Shown one piece after another: positions 27,356-35,773 of a DNA stretch of 64,000 nt. Position 1 is the stretch's first letter; every line of letters starts with the position of its first letter. Location: assembly GCF_016863335.1 (NCBI RefSeq), contig NZ_BOOR01000024.1, forward strand, positions 1-64,000, given 5' to 3'. Both the position numbers and the translations under genes were made by a program. The notes beneath the pieces were generated by a model. The model had not been told where the DNA came from and made no database searches. It saw nothing but the letters and a program-made list of their open reading frames with translations. This DNA comes from Planotetraspora thailandica. GTDB taxonomy: Bacteria > Actinomycetota > Actinomycetes > Streptosporangiales > Streptosporangiaceae.

Positions 27356-27946
27356 ATGCGGATTCCGACAGACCGTGAGATTCGCGCGCTGCATGCCAAA
27401 TACGCGCCGACGCAGGAAGCGTTCGACCTGGTATACACGCACTGCGAAATCGTCTGTGGAATCGCAGAGCAGCTGCTTGACCGCAATAATCTGAATATCA
27501 ACGCGGACCTGGTGAGAGCGGGCAGCCTGCTTCACGACATCGGGGTCTATCGGCTCTACGGCGATGATGGGCACCTTGATCAGGCCGGCTATGTGCGCCA
27601 TGGGATCCTCGGCTACGAACTACTCGCCGGCGAAGGCCTCACCGAAGCCGTCTCCCGCTTCTGCTCCTGCCACACAGGTGTAGGAATCAGCCGAGATGAC
27701 ATCCTGAAACAAAGCCTTCCTCTTCCGCCTGCCGATTACCTGGCAGAGACCATTGAGGAAGAACTAGTGATGTACGCGGACAAGTTTCACAGCAAGACAC
27801 GACCTCCCACGTTCGTTTCCGCGGAAACCTACGCGAGCCATATTCGCCGTTTCGGCGAAGACAAGGTCAGGAGATTCAACTCGATGATCGGGAGTTTTGG
27901 CATCCCCGACGTTGAGTCACTCATCGGGGGTACGGCTGTCACCTGA
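27356..27946 (+). CDS. HD-domain phosphohydrolase
   Basis: 196-residue protein with an HD domain: H29 (VYTHCEIVCGIAEQLL), the core pair in LLHDIG, then H82 (VRHGILGYELL) and a later VMYADKFHSKTRP with an aspartate ligand. Such proteins hydrolyse nucleotides, dinucleotides or phosphate esters; the substrate is unknown. Its base composition is clearly lower in GC than its neighbours (for example AATAATCTGAATATCAA), a sign of recent acquisition. A TATAGA box ends about 8 nt before ATG 27356 and there is no ribosome site, so translation is probably leaderless. Confidence 0.8.
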   Translation: MRIPTDREIRALHAKYAPTQEAFDLVYTHCEIVCGIAEQLLDRNNLNINADLVRAGSLLHDIGVYRLYGDDGHLDQAGYVRHGILGYELLAGEGLTEAVSRFCSCHTGVGISRDDILKQSLPLPPADYLAETIEEELVMYADKFHSKTRPPTFVSAETYASHIRRFGEDKVRRFNSMIGSFGIPDVESLIGGTAVT

Positions 27947-28036
27947 TGATCTGGCCCCCTGGTCAACGCTGTGATCGAGCCGTCGCCCGACGTGCCGGAA
28001 ACACCCTGACACCGACAGCGAACCCACCTGTCAGCG

Positions 28037-28075
28037 GCCCCACGCCGCCGCCACTGGCCCGCAGCGGCGTGGGGC
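28037..28075. terminator. bidirectional hairpin terminator
   Basis: A 12-bp perfect stem, GCCCCACGCCGC and GCGGCGTGGGGC, with a 15-nt loop between the convergent HD-domain gene and the unknown protein at 28089. Confidence 0.75.
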
Positions 28076-28088
28076 GTCCCGTCACGCG

Positions 28089-28652
28089 TCAGGCGGCGAT
28101 GGAGACGAAGCGGTCCGCGTGCTCCCTGATGTGGCCTGCCGTACGGCGAAGCGACTCGGGTGCGATGCGGTCGTAGTCGTCGTCGATCGCCTTGAGCGCG
28201 TCCGGGTCGAGACGGGCGAGTTCCTCCGCGAGGTGCACACCGCCGTCGTCCGCGTCCCGCGCCGCGCCGGCCGGAACAACCTTGGCGATCTCGGCGCGCA
28301 GCCGTCCGGTGAGCGCCAGCAGCGGAGTGTCGCCGAGATGGCCGAGGCCGGCCTCGACGAGCCGCCAGAAGTCCTCATCCGCGACGCGGTGCGGGCGCTC
28401 CCGGCAGAGCCTGCTCAGGCCGGGTCCGGCGTTGCCGTACAACAACCAGAAGACCAGCAGCGCCGCCTGGTCGGCGGTGAGCCGCCGGATCACCAGAGAT
28501 TGGGCGGCGGCCACGGTTTCTGAGTGGATCCGCCGGGCGATCGGCGCCATGCAACGCGCGACCAGGTCGGCGTCGGGCAGTTCGTGCAGCTCTCGCGTGG
28601 TCAGGCGGGCCGGTTCCGGGCCTGCCGGGGAAGTATGGCCGATGGATGACAT
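28089..28652 (-). CDS. conserved hypothetical protein
   Basis: 187 residues, mostly helical, not recognised. It has no signal peptide or membrane segment. Notable stretches are LTADQAALLVFWLLYGNAGPGL, EDFWRLVEAGLGHLGDTPLLALTGRL and a C-terminal IDDDYDRIAPESLRRTAGHIREHADRFVSIA. ATG 28652 follows CGGAG with an 8-nt gap. It lies 105 bp downstream of the condensation-domain gene in the same direction, so the two may be co-transcribed and share a job. Confidence 0.75.
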   Translation of the reverse strand: MSSIGHTSPAGPEPARLTTRELHELPDADLVARCMAPIARRIHSETVAAAQSLVIRRLTADQAALLVFWLLYGNAGPGLSRLCRERPHRVADEDFWRLVEAGLGHLGDTPLLALTGRLRAEIAKVVPAGAARDADDGGVHLAEELARLDPDALKAIDDDYDRIAPESLRRTAGHIREHADRFVSIAA

Positions 28653-28757
28653 GTGTGATCTCCGGGTTCCGTGAAGAGGGTCTGGTCGGACGTCACGGAA
28701 CTGGGGCGGGCCGCGGGCCCGCCGCATGATCACAGCCCTGTCGGGCGTCTCATCGAC

Positions 28758-30065
28758 TCAGGGCGCGTGGCCGACCCGGTAATCACGCTGTGATCGTAAC
28801 GAATCGTTCCCTGGCCTGTCAGGGGCGAGCCCGGCCGCTTCTTCCGGCAGACTCGCCTGACCGGATGTGTTCGTGATGACATCGCCGATGAGCATGTCCG
28901 GATGGCTCATGACCGAAATGAGGTCCTGCGCCATGGGGGTGACATCCGGAAGAGCGTGCGGGTCGTACTGCATGACCACGTGGAGACCGCCGGAGTCGTC
29001 GACCGCCTGGAGATGCAGCACGCCGCGCACGGCGTTGTTGAACGCCGTCCAATCCACGGTCGCGGCCAGCTCCGCGAAGTCGGGAGCCTCCCGCCTCCGC
29101 CGGTAGCTCACCGACACGGGCGCATGCGCCGTCAGCGGCCCTATCCCCTGTACGGCACGGGCCAGCGGGACCTGGCGAAACCGGTGAAGCCGCCGCAGCT
29201 CGTCATGGAGCCGCACGGCGAGAGCGGCGACCGTCAGGTCCGGCGACGGCCACGACCGCACGGGCAGCTCGTTGACGTACGGGCCGATATGGTCGCCGGC
29301 GTCCGGCGTGCGCGTGGACATGTCGACGGCGCACACCGGTTCGGCGTTGCCGTACGCGAAAAGGAGGGCGTGGACGGACGCGAGGAACACCTCGAACCTG
29401 GAGACGTCCGGCACGTCGCACAGCTCTGCGCGGAAGGTGTACGCGCGGGCGTCGGCTGGCGAGCCGACGGAACGCCGCATGCCGGGCAGGACGACGCCGG
29501 CGGGCTCGCTCCACCGGCCGCGCCAGTGGTCCACGGCTTCGGGCAGGACCCGCGCCACCTGCTCCCGCTCGCCGGCCGCGTGGGCGGCGTGGGAGCCCTC
29601 CAGCCGGGCGAGCGGAACCCCGTTGTAGAAGGCGGCCAGGTCGCGGACCAGCACGTCCTTCGACTCGTCGTCGAAGACCAGACGGTGGGCGACGAACACC
29701 AGCATGTGCCGTTCCCGGGCGATGCGCGCGAGCGTGAACCGGGCGAGCGGGCCCCTCTCCATGTCGAAGGGCCGCAGGGTCTCCGCGCGGACGAGCGCGT
29801 CGAGGTCGTCGACGGCCGTCACGGTCACCCGGGGCGAATTCGCCCGCACCTCGACCGGCATTCCGTCGCGCTCCTCGACGGCTCCGGCCAGAATCGGGTG
29901 CCGGCGCACCAGCGCCTCGCACGCCTGGATCAGCGCGCAGGGGTCGAGCGGCCCGTCAAGCGTGATCAGCAACGGCACGTGGTTGGCAGAACCTGCGCGG
30001 CCCATGCGCTCGGTGAGCCATATGCCCACCTGGGCGAACGACGCCGGCGTCGCGTCGGCGCTCAT
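28758..30065 (-). CDS. stand-alone NRPS-type condensation domain with altered active site
   Basis: 435 residues with the condensation (C) domain fold alone: SFAQVGIWLTERMG at the start (the C1 motif region), MERGPLARFTLARIARERHMLVFVAHRLVFDDES (C3) and YVNELPVRS (C5 region). In C3 the canonical HHxxxDG reads H127-R128-L-V-F-D132-D133: the second, catalytic histidine is arginine and the glycine is aspartate. There is no adenylation, carrier or thioesterase domain nearby. So it may be a non-catalytic or differently acting member, such as an acyltransferase-like or recognition protein. ATG 30065 has GGAAAGG upstream. A carrier protein elsewhere could be its partner. Confidence 0.82.
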   Translation of the reverse strand: MSADATPASFAQVGIWLTERMGRAGSANHVPLLITLDGPLDPCALIQACEALVRRHPILAGAVEERDGMPVEVRANSPRVTVTAVDDLDALVRAETLRPFDMERGPLARFTLARIARERHMLVFVAHRLVFDDESKDVLVRDLAAFYNGVPLARLEGSHAAHAAGEREQVARVLPEAVDHWRGRWSEPAGVVLPGMRRSVGSPADARAYTFRAELCDVPDVSRFEVFLASVHALLFAYGNAEPVCAVDMSTRTPDAGDHIGPYVNELPVRSWPSPDLTVAALAVRLHDELRRLHRFRQVPLARAVQGIGPLTAHAPVSVSYRRRREAPDFAELAATVDWTAFNNAVRGVLHLQAVDDSGGLHVVMQYDPHALPDVTPMAQDLISVMSHPDMLIGDVITNTSGQASLPEEAAGLAPDRPGNDSLRSQRDYRVGHAP

Positions 30066-30398
30066 ATCGGCCTTTCCAGCGCGGCTCTCAATTGGCTCTC
30101 CTGAATAGATCGGGCAATTCAGGACGACCGGCGCGTCGGATCGACCCTTATAGAAAGGATTGTTTCCAGTTCCCTTGAATGCCCAGTCTTGCATGGAGCA
30201 CCAACCTGAGACAAGCAATTCTGCGCACTGCGAGACGCCGCAGCGGCGTTCATCCCAGCTTGTGAGCCTTGTGACCACACCCGAGATGGGTAGGCCACGA
30301 ATTTCTCGTTATGACACCATTCGAGCCGCATTTCACGCGACCAATTGCGGAAATATCTGGATTTTCGGCAACCCGTCGAATAAGAACGGCAAAAGAGC
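30066..30398. other. 333-bp AT-richer gap without a credible gene
   Basis: Between the condensation-domain gene and the dipeptidase. Short frames exist on both strands, but none has family features, a ribosome site or the local codon bias. Base composition is lower in GC than around it. The minus strand has a TATAAG hexamer (30152-30147) that could be the -10 of the condensation-domain gene. No RNA structure was recognised. Confidence 0.5.
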
Positions 30399-31082
30399 TC
30401 AGAGGGACACGGGGCCATAGAGGGCGACGGCCTTGCGGCGCGTCATCGCCCAGTAGCGGTCGCCGTAGGACCAGTGCCACCACTCGGTCGGGTAGTTGAC
30501 CAGCCCGGCCGCCTCAAGGGCCGCGCCGAGCACCTTGCGGTTCTGCCGGGCGTCCGTGCTGATCGTCGCCGCCGCCGTGTAGCAGGCGCCGTCGCTCTGC
30601 TCGGGGTTGGCGTTCACGGCCGTGCCCATGTCGAACTCGACGCCGTCGTCGTCGCAGAGGGTGAGGTCGACGGCGGCTCCGGCCGTATGGGGCGCCACCT
30701 CGATCGGAGAGACGTACCGGCTCGCGGCGACATGCAGCTCATCTTCCGACATATCCGGAAAAGTCGCGCGAAGCTCGGCCTTGTACTCCTCGAAATACTG
30801 CCGCTGCAGCGCGATGGGACGGTAACCCTCGACGACCACGATGTGACATCCGGAGGGCAGGTGGCTCTGCGCGTCCTCCAGCCTGGACAGCACCCCTTCC
30901 CGCAGGTGGGCGAAGGCCCCCTGGGGGTCCGCGAGCCGTGCGTCCACCCGCAGGCTGCCGCGCACGTCGCGCAGCGGCTCCCCGCATTCCCTCACCGGTA
31001 TCGACGTGACCAGGGGGTCGGAGATCAAGACGATTCCCGCAGGTGCGGCGGCCTTCACGGGTCCGTGAGATGTCTCAGGCAT
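30399..31082 (-). CDS. VanX-like D-alanyl-D-alanine dipeptidase
   Basis: 227-residue M15D zinc peptidase. Zinc ligands are H132 and D139 (APHTAGAAVDLTL) and H203 in EWWHWSYGDRYWA; E200 is the catalytic base and R88 (VEGYRP) the substrate-orienting arginine. The enzyme splits D-Ala-D-Ala. It has no signal peptide, so it acts in the cytoplasm. With the NagZ-type enzyme and sugar importer next door, cell-wall recycling is the likely role; there is no vanHA nearby, which argues against vancomycin resistance. ATG 31082 is chosen over TTG 31091. It lies 16 bp after the ROK regulator and is probably co-transcribed with it. Confidence 0.87.
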   Translation of the reverse strand: MPETSHGPVKAAAPAGIVLISDPLVTSIPVRECGEPLRDVRGSLRVDARLADPQGAFAHLREGVLSRLEDAQSHLPSGCHIVVVEGYRPIALQRQYFEEYKAELRATFPDMSEDELHVAASRYVSPIEVAPHTAGAAVDLTLCDDDGVEFDMGTAVNANPEQSDGACYTAAATISTDARQNRKVLGAALEAAGLVNYPTEWWHWSYGDRYWAMTRRKAVALYGPVSL

Positions 31083-31098
31083 GGGCAGCAACCTACCG

Positions 31099-32262
31099 TC
31101 ACACCGTGTCGGAGAAGACCTCCTCGCGGGCCCGGGACAGCGCCGCGACGATCGCGCCGCGCAACACCGGGTTGCCCTCGACCTGGGTGACCGTGACCGT
31201 GAGCTGGCTGGGGCACACCTGGGCGACCGCCTCCTCGACGCGGGCGGCGAGCTCCGCTCCCCCCGCCCTGCCGACGTCGCCGCTCAGCACGACCAGGCCG
31301 GGGTCGAGCACGACCGACACGGCTGCCGCGCCGACCGCCAGCCGCCCGGCGAGGCCGTCGATGAACGCGTCGTTCCCCGTGGCCAGTGCCGTACGGACCA
31401 CGTCGGCGACCTCGGCCTCGCCGGGCAGGCCGTGAGCCCGCGCGAGGTCGCGGAGCGCGGTGCCGCCGACCAGCCGCTGAAACGAGCCCGACTGCGGCTG
31501 GGTGACGTTGGTGGGTAGCGGCTCCCCGGGCACGGGCAACCAGCCGATCTCCCCGGCACCGCCGGTGATGCCCCGGTGCAGCCGGCCGCCGAGCATGACG
31601 CCGAGGCCCTGGCCGACGCCGGCCCACAGGATGACGAAGTCGTCCATGCCGCGCGCCGCGCCGTGCTCCTGCTCGGCCAGCGCGGCCAGGTTGACGTCGT
31701 TCTCGATGATCACCGACTCGCCGAACAGCGTGCGCAGGCCGGCGAGCACGCCGACGTGCCAGGCCGGCAGGTCGACGGAGTAGCGGATGTCGCCGCCGGC
31801 CGGGTCGACCACGCCGCGGGTTCCGATGACCAGGCACCGCAACCGCGACGGCGCGATCTCGGCCATCTCGCACGCCCGCAGCACGGCGCCGTGCACCATG
31901 CGCACGGGGTCGCCCGCGTCGGTCGGGTCGACGGTGATCTCGGCGACGACCTTGCCGGTGATGTCGGCGACCGCGGCGGTCACGCTGTCCGGCAGCACCT
32001 CCAGGCCGGCGACATAGGCACTGGACGGGTTGACCCCGTACAAGGCGGCGTTGGGACCCCGCCCGCCCGGCCGCTCCCCCGCGGTCGTCACCAGGCCCCG
32101 CGTCTCCAGCCGAGCCAGGAGTTGCCCCGAGGTCACCTTGGAAAGCCCGGTGAGTTCGCCCAGCTCGGCTCGGGTGAGCGGGCCCTGGGAGAGGAGGAGT
32201 TCCAGTGCAGCCCGGTCGTTGATCTGGCGCAGCAGCCGAGGCGTTCCCGGTCGTTGGGGCAC
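31099..32262 (-). CDS. ROK-family transcriptional repressor (1)
   Basis: 387 residues: an N-terminal winged helix (RLLRQINDRAALELLLSQGPLTRAELGELTGLSKVTSGQLLARLETRGLV), then an actin-like sugar-kinase-fold domain (GGRGPNAALYGVNP, LVIGTRGVVDPAGGDIRY, IENDVNLAALAEQEHGAARG). It lacks the zinc cysteines of true ROK kinases, as expected for a sensor. GTG 32262 sits behind GAGGGAG and lines up with the start of its paralogue at 38491; the longer frame to 32280 covers the ribosome site. It is divergent from the sugar importer and probably represses it and itself. Confidence 0.9.
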   Translation of the reverse strand: MPQRPGTPRLLRQINDRAALELLLSQGPLTRAELGELTGLSKVTSGQLLARLETRGLVTTAGERPGGRGPNAALYGVNPSSAYVAGLEVLPDSVTAAVADITGKVVAEITVDPTDAGDPVRMVHGAVLRACEMAEIAPSRLRCLVIGTRGVVDPAGGDIRYSVDLPAWHVGVLAGLRTLFGESVIIENDVNLAALAEQEHGAARGMDDFVILWAGVGQGLGVMLGGRLHRGITGGAGEIGWLPVPGEPLPTNVTQPQSGSFQRLVGGTALRDLARAHGLPGEAEVADVVRTALATGNDAFIDGLAGRLAVGAAAVSVVLDPGLVVLSGDVGRAGGAELAARVEEAVAQVCPSQLTVTVTQVEGNPVLRGAIVAALSRAREEVFSDTV

Positions 32263-32304
32263 GTCGCTCCCTCTCGTCACGATCCGCTAACACGGGGTTT
32301 TTTT

Positions 32305-32329
32305 TAAGAAAGTTTCTTGTTAGTTTAAC
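32305..32329. promoter_or_regulatory. ROK-type operator (site 1)
   Basis: TAAGAAAGTTTCTTGTTAG with following TTTAAC lies between ROK regulator 1 and the sugar-binding protein. AAGAAA-GTTTCTT is an inverted repeat. The site is close to the one upstream of ROK regulator 2 (38550-38575): both read AAnAAAGTTTCnTGnnAGnTTA. Confidence 0.65.
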
Positions 32330-32470
32330 GGCAGCCACCCCTGGCCGAACAAGCCTCGGGATGTCACGAGTGCCGACCGGACGGAATGCGTCATCGATGG
32401 GGTGAACGGCCCGCCGACACCTGATCGAACACGCCCCCCGACGCGAGGCCCCGGAAGGGAGAAACCCATC

Positions 32471-33799
32471 GTGAAGATCATGAAGGTCGCGGTCGCGACG
32501 TCCGTTACCGCCGCCCTCGCCCTGGGTCTCGCCGCGTGCGGCAGCGACTCCGGCACGACCCAGCCGACCGGCGCCGCCTCCTCGGGCACCGGCCCCAAGT
32601 TCGCCGGTCAGACCCTGACGGTCTGGCGTCTCGGCGCGCCCACCGAAGTCTTCGACAAGTACATGAACGACCTGAATGCGGCGTTCAAGCAGCAGACGGG
32701 GGCTGACGTCAAGGTCCAGTGGGTGCCCTGGCCGGACGCCCAGAAGAAGTGGACCGCCGCCCTCGCCGGCGGTGAGGGCCCCGACGTCACCGAGTTCGGC
32801 AACGACCAGGTCGCCGCCTGGGTCCAGCAGGACGCACTGGCCGACATCACCGACGTCGTCAAGGGCGACGCCAACCTCCAGCAGATCCCGCAGAACCTGT
32901 GGAGCTACGAGACGATCGACGGCAAGGTCTACGCGGCCCCGTGGGGCGGCGGCACCCGAGCCGTGCTCTACCGCAAGGACTGGTTCGACGAGCTCGGCAT
33001 CCAGACGCCCAAGACCTGGGACGAGCTGGTCGCCACGGCCAAGACGATCGTCGACAAGAAGGGCAAGGACGTCGACGGCTTCGCCTTCAACGGCGGCTCC
33101 GACGCGAACATGTCCCTGTCCCCGTTCGTCTGGTCGGCCGGCGGCGACTTCGCCACGTTCGAGGGCGGCAAGTGGGTCGGCCAGCTCACCCAGCCGGGCT
33201 TCAAGGAGGGCTTCCAGTTCTACACGGACCTGGTCGCCAAGGACGGCGTGTCCGGCAAGGGCCGCCTGACGCAGAACTCCGTCGACATCGCCCAGCGCTT
33301 CGCCGCCGGCAAGGTCGGCATGTACGTCACCGGTGGCTGGGACATCGCGGCCATCAAGGAGCAGAGCAAGGGCAAGGTCGACGAGTCGAAGATGGGCTTC
33401 TTCTCGCTCCCGGCCAAGGACGGCAGCGGCCCGGCCCCGGCCTTCCAGGGCGGCAACGACATCGCCATCTGGAAGGACACCAAGAACGTCGAGATGGCCG
33501 CCGACTACGTGAAGCTGGCCGCCGGCAAGGAGTTCGGCGTGCGGTACGCCAAGGAGGGCGGCCTGCTCCCGCTCTATCCGGACGCGCTCGCCGAGCTGGG
33601 CAGCGACCCTGCTCAGAAGCCGTTCACCGACACCTTCAAGGTCGCCAAGGGCTTCCCGGCCAGCCCCAACTGGGCGGAGGCCAACGACACCAAGGCAGTG
33701 CTGCAGAACGCGGCCCGCGCGGTGATCGACGGCAAGAAGTCCGTCGACCAGGCTCTGGCGGACGCCAACGGCGAGCTTGAGTCGATCCTCAACCAGTAG
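32471..33799 (+). CDS. sugar ABC transporter substrate-binding lipoprotein
   Basis: 442-residue family 1 solute-binding protein. The signal peptide ends in a lipobox (LGLAACGSDS). The fold shows TLTVWRLGAPTEVFDKYM, GEGPDVTEFGNDQVAAW, IDGKVYAAPWGGGTRAVLYRKDWF and a typical C-terminal lobe. The ligand is probably a sugar or oligosaccharide, and N-acetylglucosamine or a muropeptide sugar would fit the NagZ-type enzyme in the operon. GTG 32471 follows GGAAGGGAG. It is first in an operon with two permeases and a GH3 enzyme. Confidence 0.92.
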   Translation: MKIMKVAVATSVTAALALGLAACGSDSGTTQPTGAASSGTGPKFAGQTLTVWRLGAPTEVFDKYMNDLNAAFKQQTGADVKVQWVPWPDAQKKWTAALAGGEGPDVTEFGNDQVAAWVQQDALADITDVVKGDANLQQIPQNLWSYETIDGKVYAAPWGGGTRAVLYRKDWFDELGIQTPKTWDELVATAKTIVDKKGKDVDGFAFNGGSDANMSLSPFVWSAGGDFATFEGGKWVGQLTQPGFKEGFQFYTDLVAKDGVSGKGRLTQNSVDIAQRFAAGKVGMYVTGGWDIAAIKEQSKGKVDESKMGFFSLPAKDGSGPAPAFQGGNDIAIWKDTKNVEMAADYVKLAAGKEFGVRYAKEGGLLPLYPDALAELGSDPAQKPFTDTFKVAKGFPASPNWAEANDTKAVLQNAARAVIDGKKSVDQALADANGELESILNQ

Positions 33800-33805
33800 G
33801 CATCG

Positions 33806-34825
33806 ATGGCTCACTCGTCAACCGCCGTCCGGGGCGGAGGAGACTCCTCCGCCCCGGCGCGGCGGCACACGCCGGGGCAACGGCCCCGCCGGCGGGGCAT
33901 GCCCGCCTGGCTGGTCCCCTACGCCCTGCTCCTGCCCGGCCTCGCGGTCATCGCGGCCCTGCTGCTCTACCCGCTGTACCAGATGGTCGAGATGTCCTTC
34001 CATGAGGTCGGACTCCGGCAGATCAGGGCCATCAACCCCACGCCGGCCGAGTTCGTGGGGCTCGACAACTACCGCAGCATCTTCGAGTCCGACCTCTTCT
34101 GGACCTCGCTGCGCAACACCGTGGTCTTCGCGGTCGTCACCGTGGCACTGACGCTGATCCTCGGAACCCTCGTCGGCCTGCTGCTCAACAAGCTCGGCAC
34201 GAAGATGTCGACCTTCGTCGTCGTCGGCATCATGGCCGCCTGGGCGACCCCGCCCACGGCGCAGGCGGTTGTCTGGAAATGGTTGTTCGACTCCGACGCC
34301 GGCGTGGTCAACTGGGCGCTGAACCTGCTGCCCGACTGGCTGTCGAACCTGGTGTTCGGCCGGTCGGACTGGAGCGGGCAACCGTGGTTCAACGACACGA
34401 TCACGCTCTACCTCGTGCTCGTCGTCGCCGTCGTGTGGGCGTCGTTCCCGTTCATCGCGGTGTCGGTGCTCGCGGGACTCAAGAGCATCCCCTCGGAACT
34501 GTACGAGGCGGCACGGATGGACGGCGCCACCGGCGCCTCCACGTTCCGGAAGATCACCTTCCCGCTGCTCAAGCCGGTCTTCTCGGTGCTGGTCGTCCTG
34601 TCGATCATCTGGGACTTCAAGGTCTTCACCCAGCTCTACCTGCTGGCGGGCGGCACGGTGAACCGCGACGCGTTCAACCTCTCACTGTGGAGCTACGCCG
34701 AGGCGTTCAGCAGCCCGCCGAAGATGGGGCTCGGCGCCGCGATCGCCGTGGTGCTCACGGGAATCCTGCTGGTGATCACCTTCGTCTACGTCCGCAACAT
34801 CATCAAGACGGAGGACGTGCGATGA
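33806..34825 (+). CDS. sugar ABC transporter permease (MalF-like)
   Basis: 339 residues with a basic, proline-rich cytoplasmic N-terminus, then six membrane helices. The EAA loop reads SELYEAARMDGATGASTFRKITFPLLKP. An extra periplasmic segment (about 160-200) is usual for MalF-like permeases. It pairs with the next permease, to which it is coupled by an ATGA overlap. No dedicated ATPase lies in the operon, so a shared MsiK-type ATPase elsewhere is expected. Confidence 0.92.
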   Translation: MAHSSTAVRGGGDSSAPARRHTPGQRPRRRGMPAWLVPYALLLPGLAVIAALLLYPLYQMVEMSFHEVGLRQIRAINPTPAEFVGLDNYRSIFESDLFWTSLRNTVVFAVVTVALTLILGTLVGLLLNKLGTKMSTFVVVGIMAAWATPPTAQAVVWKWLFDSDAGVVNWALNLLPDWLSNLVFGRSDWSGQPWFNDTITLYLVLVVAVVWASFPFIAVSVLAGLKSIPSELYEAARMDGATGASTFRKITFPLLKPVFSVLVVLSIIWDFKVFTQLYLLAGGTVNRDAFNLSLWSYAEAFSSPPKMGLGAAIAVVLTGILLVITFVYVRNIIKTEDVR

Positions 34826-35673
34826 GCCCGCTCACCAGGAAGAGGCTCGGGCGTATCGCGCTCAACGCGGCAGGCATCGCGGTGTTCCTCTTCGCGGTCT
34901 TCCCCGTCTACTGGATGGTCGCCACCGCCTTCAAGCCGAACGACCAGATCTTCACCACCAGCTTCATCCCGTTCCCCGACCCGCCGTCGATGGACCACGT
35001 CTCCCGGGTCTTCACCGAGGGCGTGGCCGGGCACTCCGTCTGGCGATACCTGCTCAACAGCACGATCGTCGCCGTCAGCGCGGTCGTCATGGGCGCGGTC
35101 TTCGCGCTGCTCGCCGCGACCGCGGTGGCGCGGTTCCGGTTCCGGTTCCGCACCTCGTTCCTCATCCTGCTGCTGATCGTGCAGATGGTCCCCAGTGAGG
35201 CCCTGCTGATCCCGCTGTTCACCATGGTCAAGCGGCTCGGCCTGTACGACCAACTGCTGGGGCTGATCGTCATCAACGTAGGCCTGACGCTGCCGTTCTC
35301 CGTGTGGATGCTGCGCACGTTCGTCGCCGCCGTCCCGAGGGAGCTGGAGGAGGCGTCCTGGATCGACGGCGCCAACCGGTTCACGACCTTCTGGCGGGTC
35401 CTGTTCCCGCTGGTCGCCCCCGGGCTGGTCGCCACCAGCATCTTCTCGTTCATCACCACGTGGAACGAGTTCGTCTTCGCCCTGACCCTCATCGGCGACC
35501 AGGGGAAGTACACGATGCCCGTCGCCCTGCAGTTCTTCGTCGGGCAGCGCTCGACCGACTGGGGCGGCATCATGGCCGCATCCACCCTGATGACCATCCC
35601 GGTCCTCATCTTCTTCCTGCTCGTCCAGCGGCGCATGGTCTCCGGCCTCGTCGCGGGCGCGGTCAAGGGATAA
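34822..35673 (+). CDS. sugar ABC transporter permease (MalG-like)
   Basis: 283 residues, six membrane helices, EAA loop RELEEASWIDGANRFTTFWRVLFPLVAPG. It is the second half of the sugar channel. It is coupled to the preceding permease by ATGA and lies 100 bp before the GH3 gene. Confidence 0.92.
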   Translation: MSPLTRKRLGRIALNAAGIAVFLFAVFPVYWMVATAFKPNDQIFTTSFIPFPDPPSMDHVSRVFTEGVAGHSVWRYLLNSTIVAVSAVVMGAVFALLAATAVARFRFRFRTSFLILLLIVQMVPSEALLIPLFTMVKRLGLYDQLLGLIVINVGLTLPFSVWMLRTFVAAVPRELEEASWIDGANRFTTFWRVLFPLVAPGLVATSIFSFITTWNEFVFALTLIGDQGKYTMPVALQFFVGQRSTDWGGIMAASTLMTIPVLIFFLLVQRRMVSGLVAGAVKG

Positions 35674-35773
35674 CCCCACATCGGGCCCCCCGTACGGCCA
35701 TCGCCTCACGAGGCCGTGGCCCGTACGGGCATGCCCGCGAGAACCGACGAATCTGACAAGGAGCCGAGACAGC

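Noticed and set aside
28728-28795. inverted repeat GATCACAGC / GCTGTGATC flanking the end of the condensation-domain gene
   Set aside because: Short arms 50 bp apart; likely chance.
30119-30420. small frames on both strands in the gap at 30.1-30.4 kb
   Set aside because: No ribosome site, no family features and poor codon bias.
30399-31082. vancomycin resistance gene
   Set aside because: VanX-like, but no vanH, vanA, vanR or vanS nearby; the neighbours fit wall salvage.
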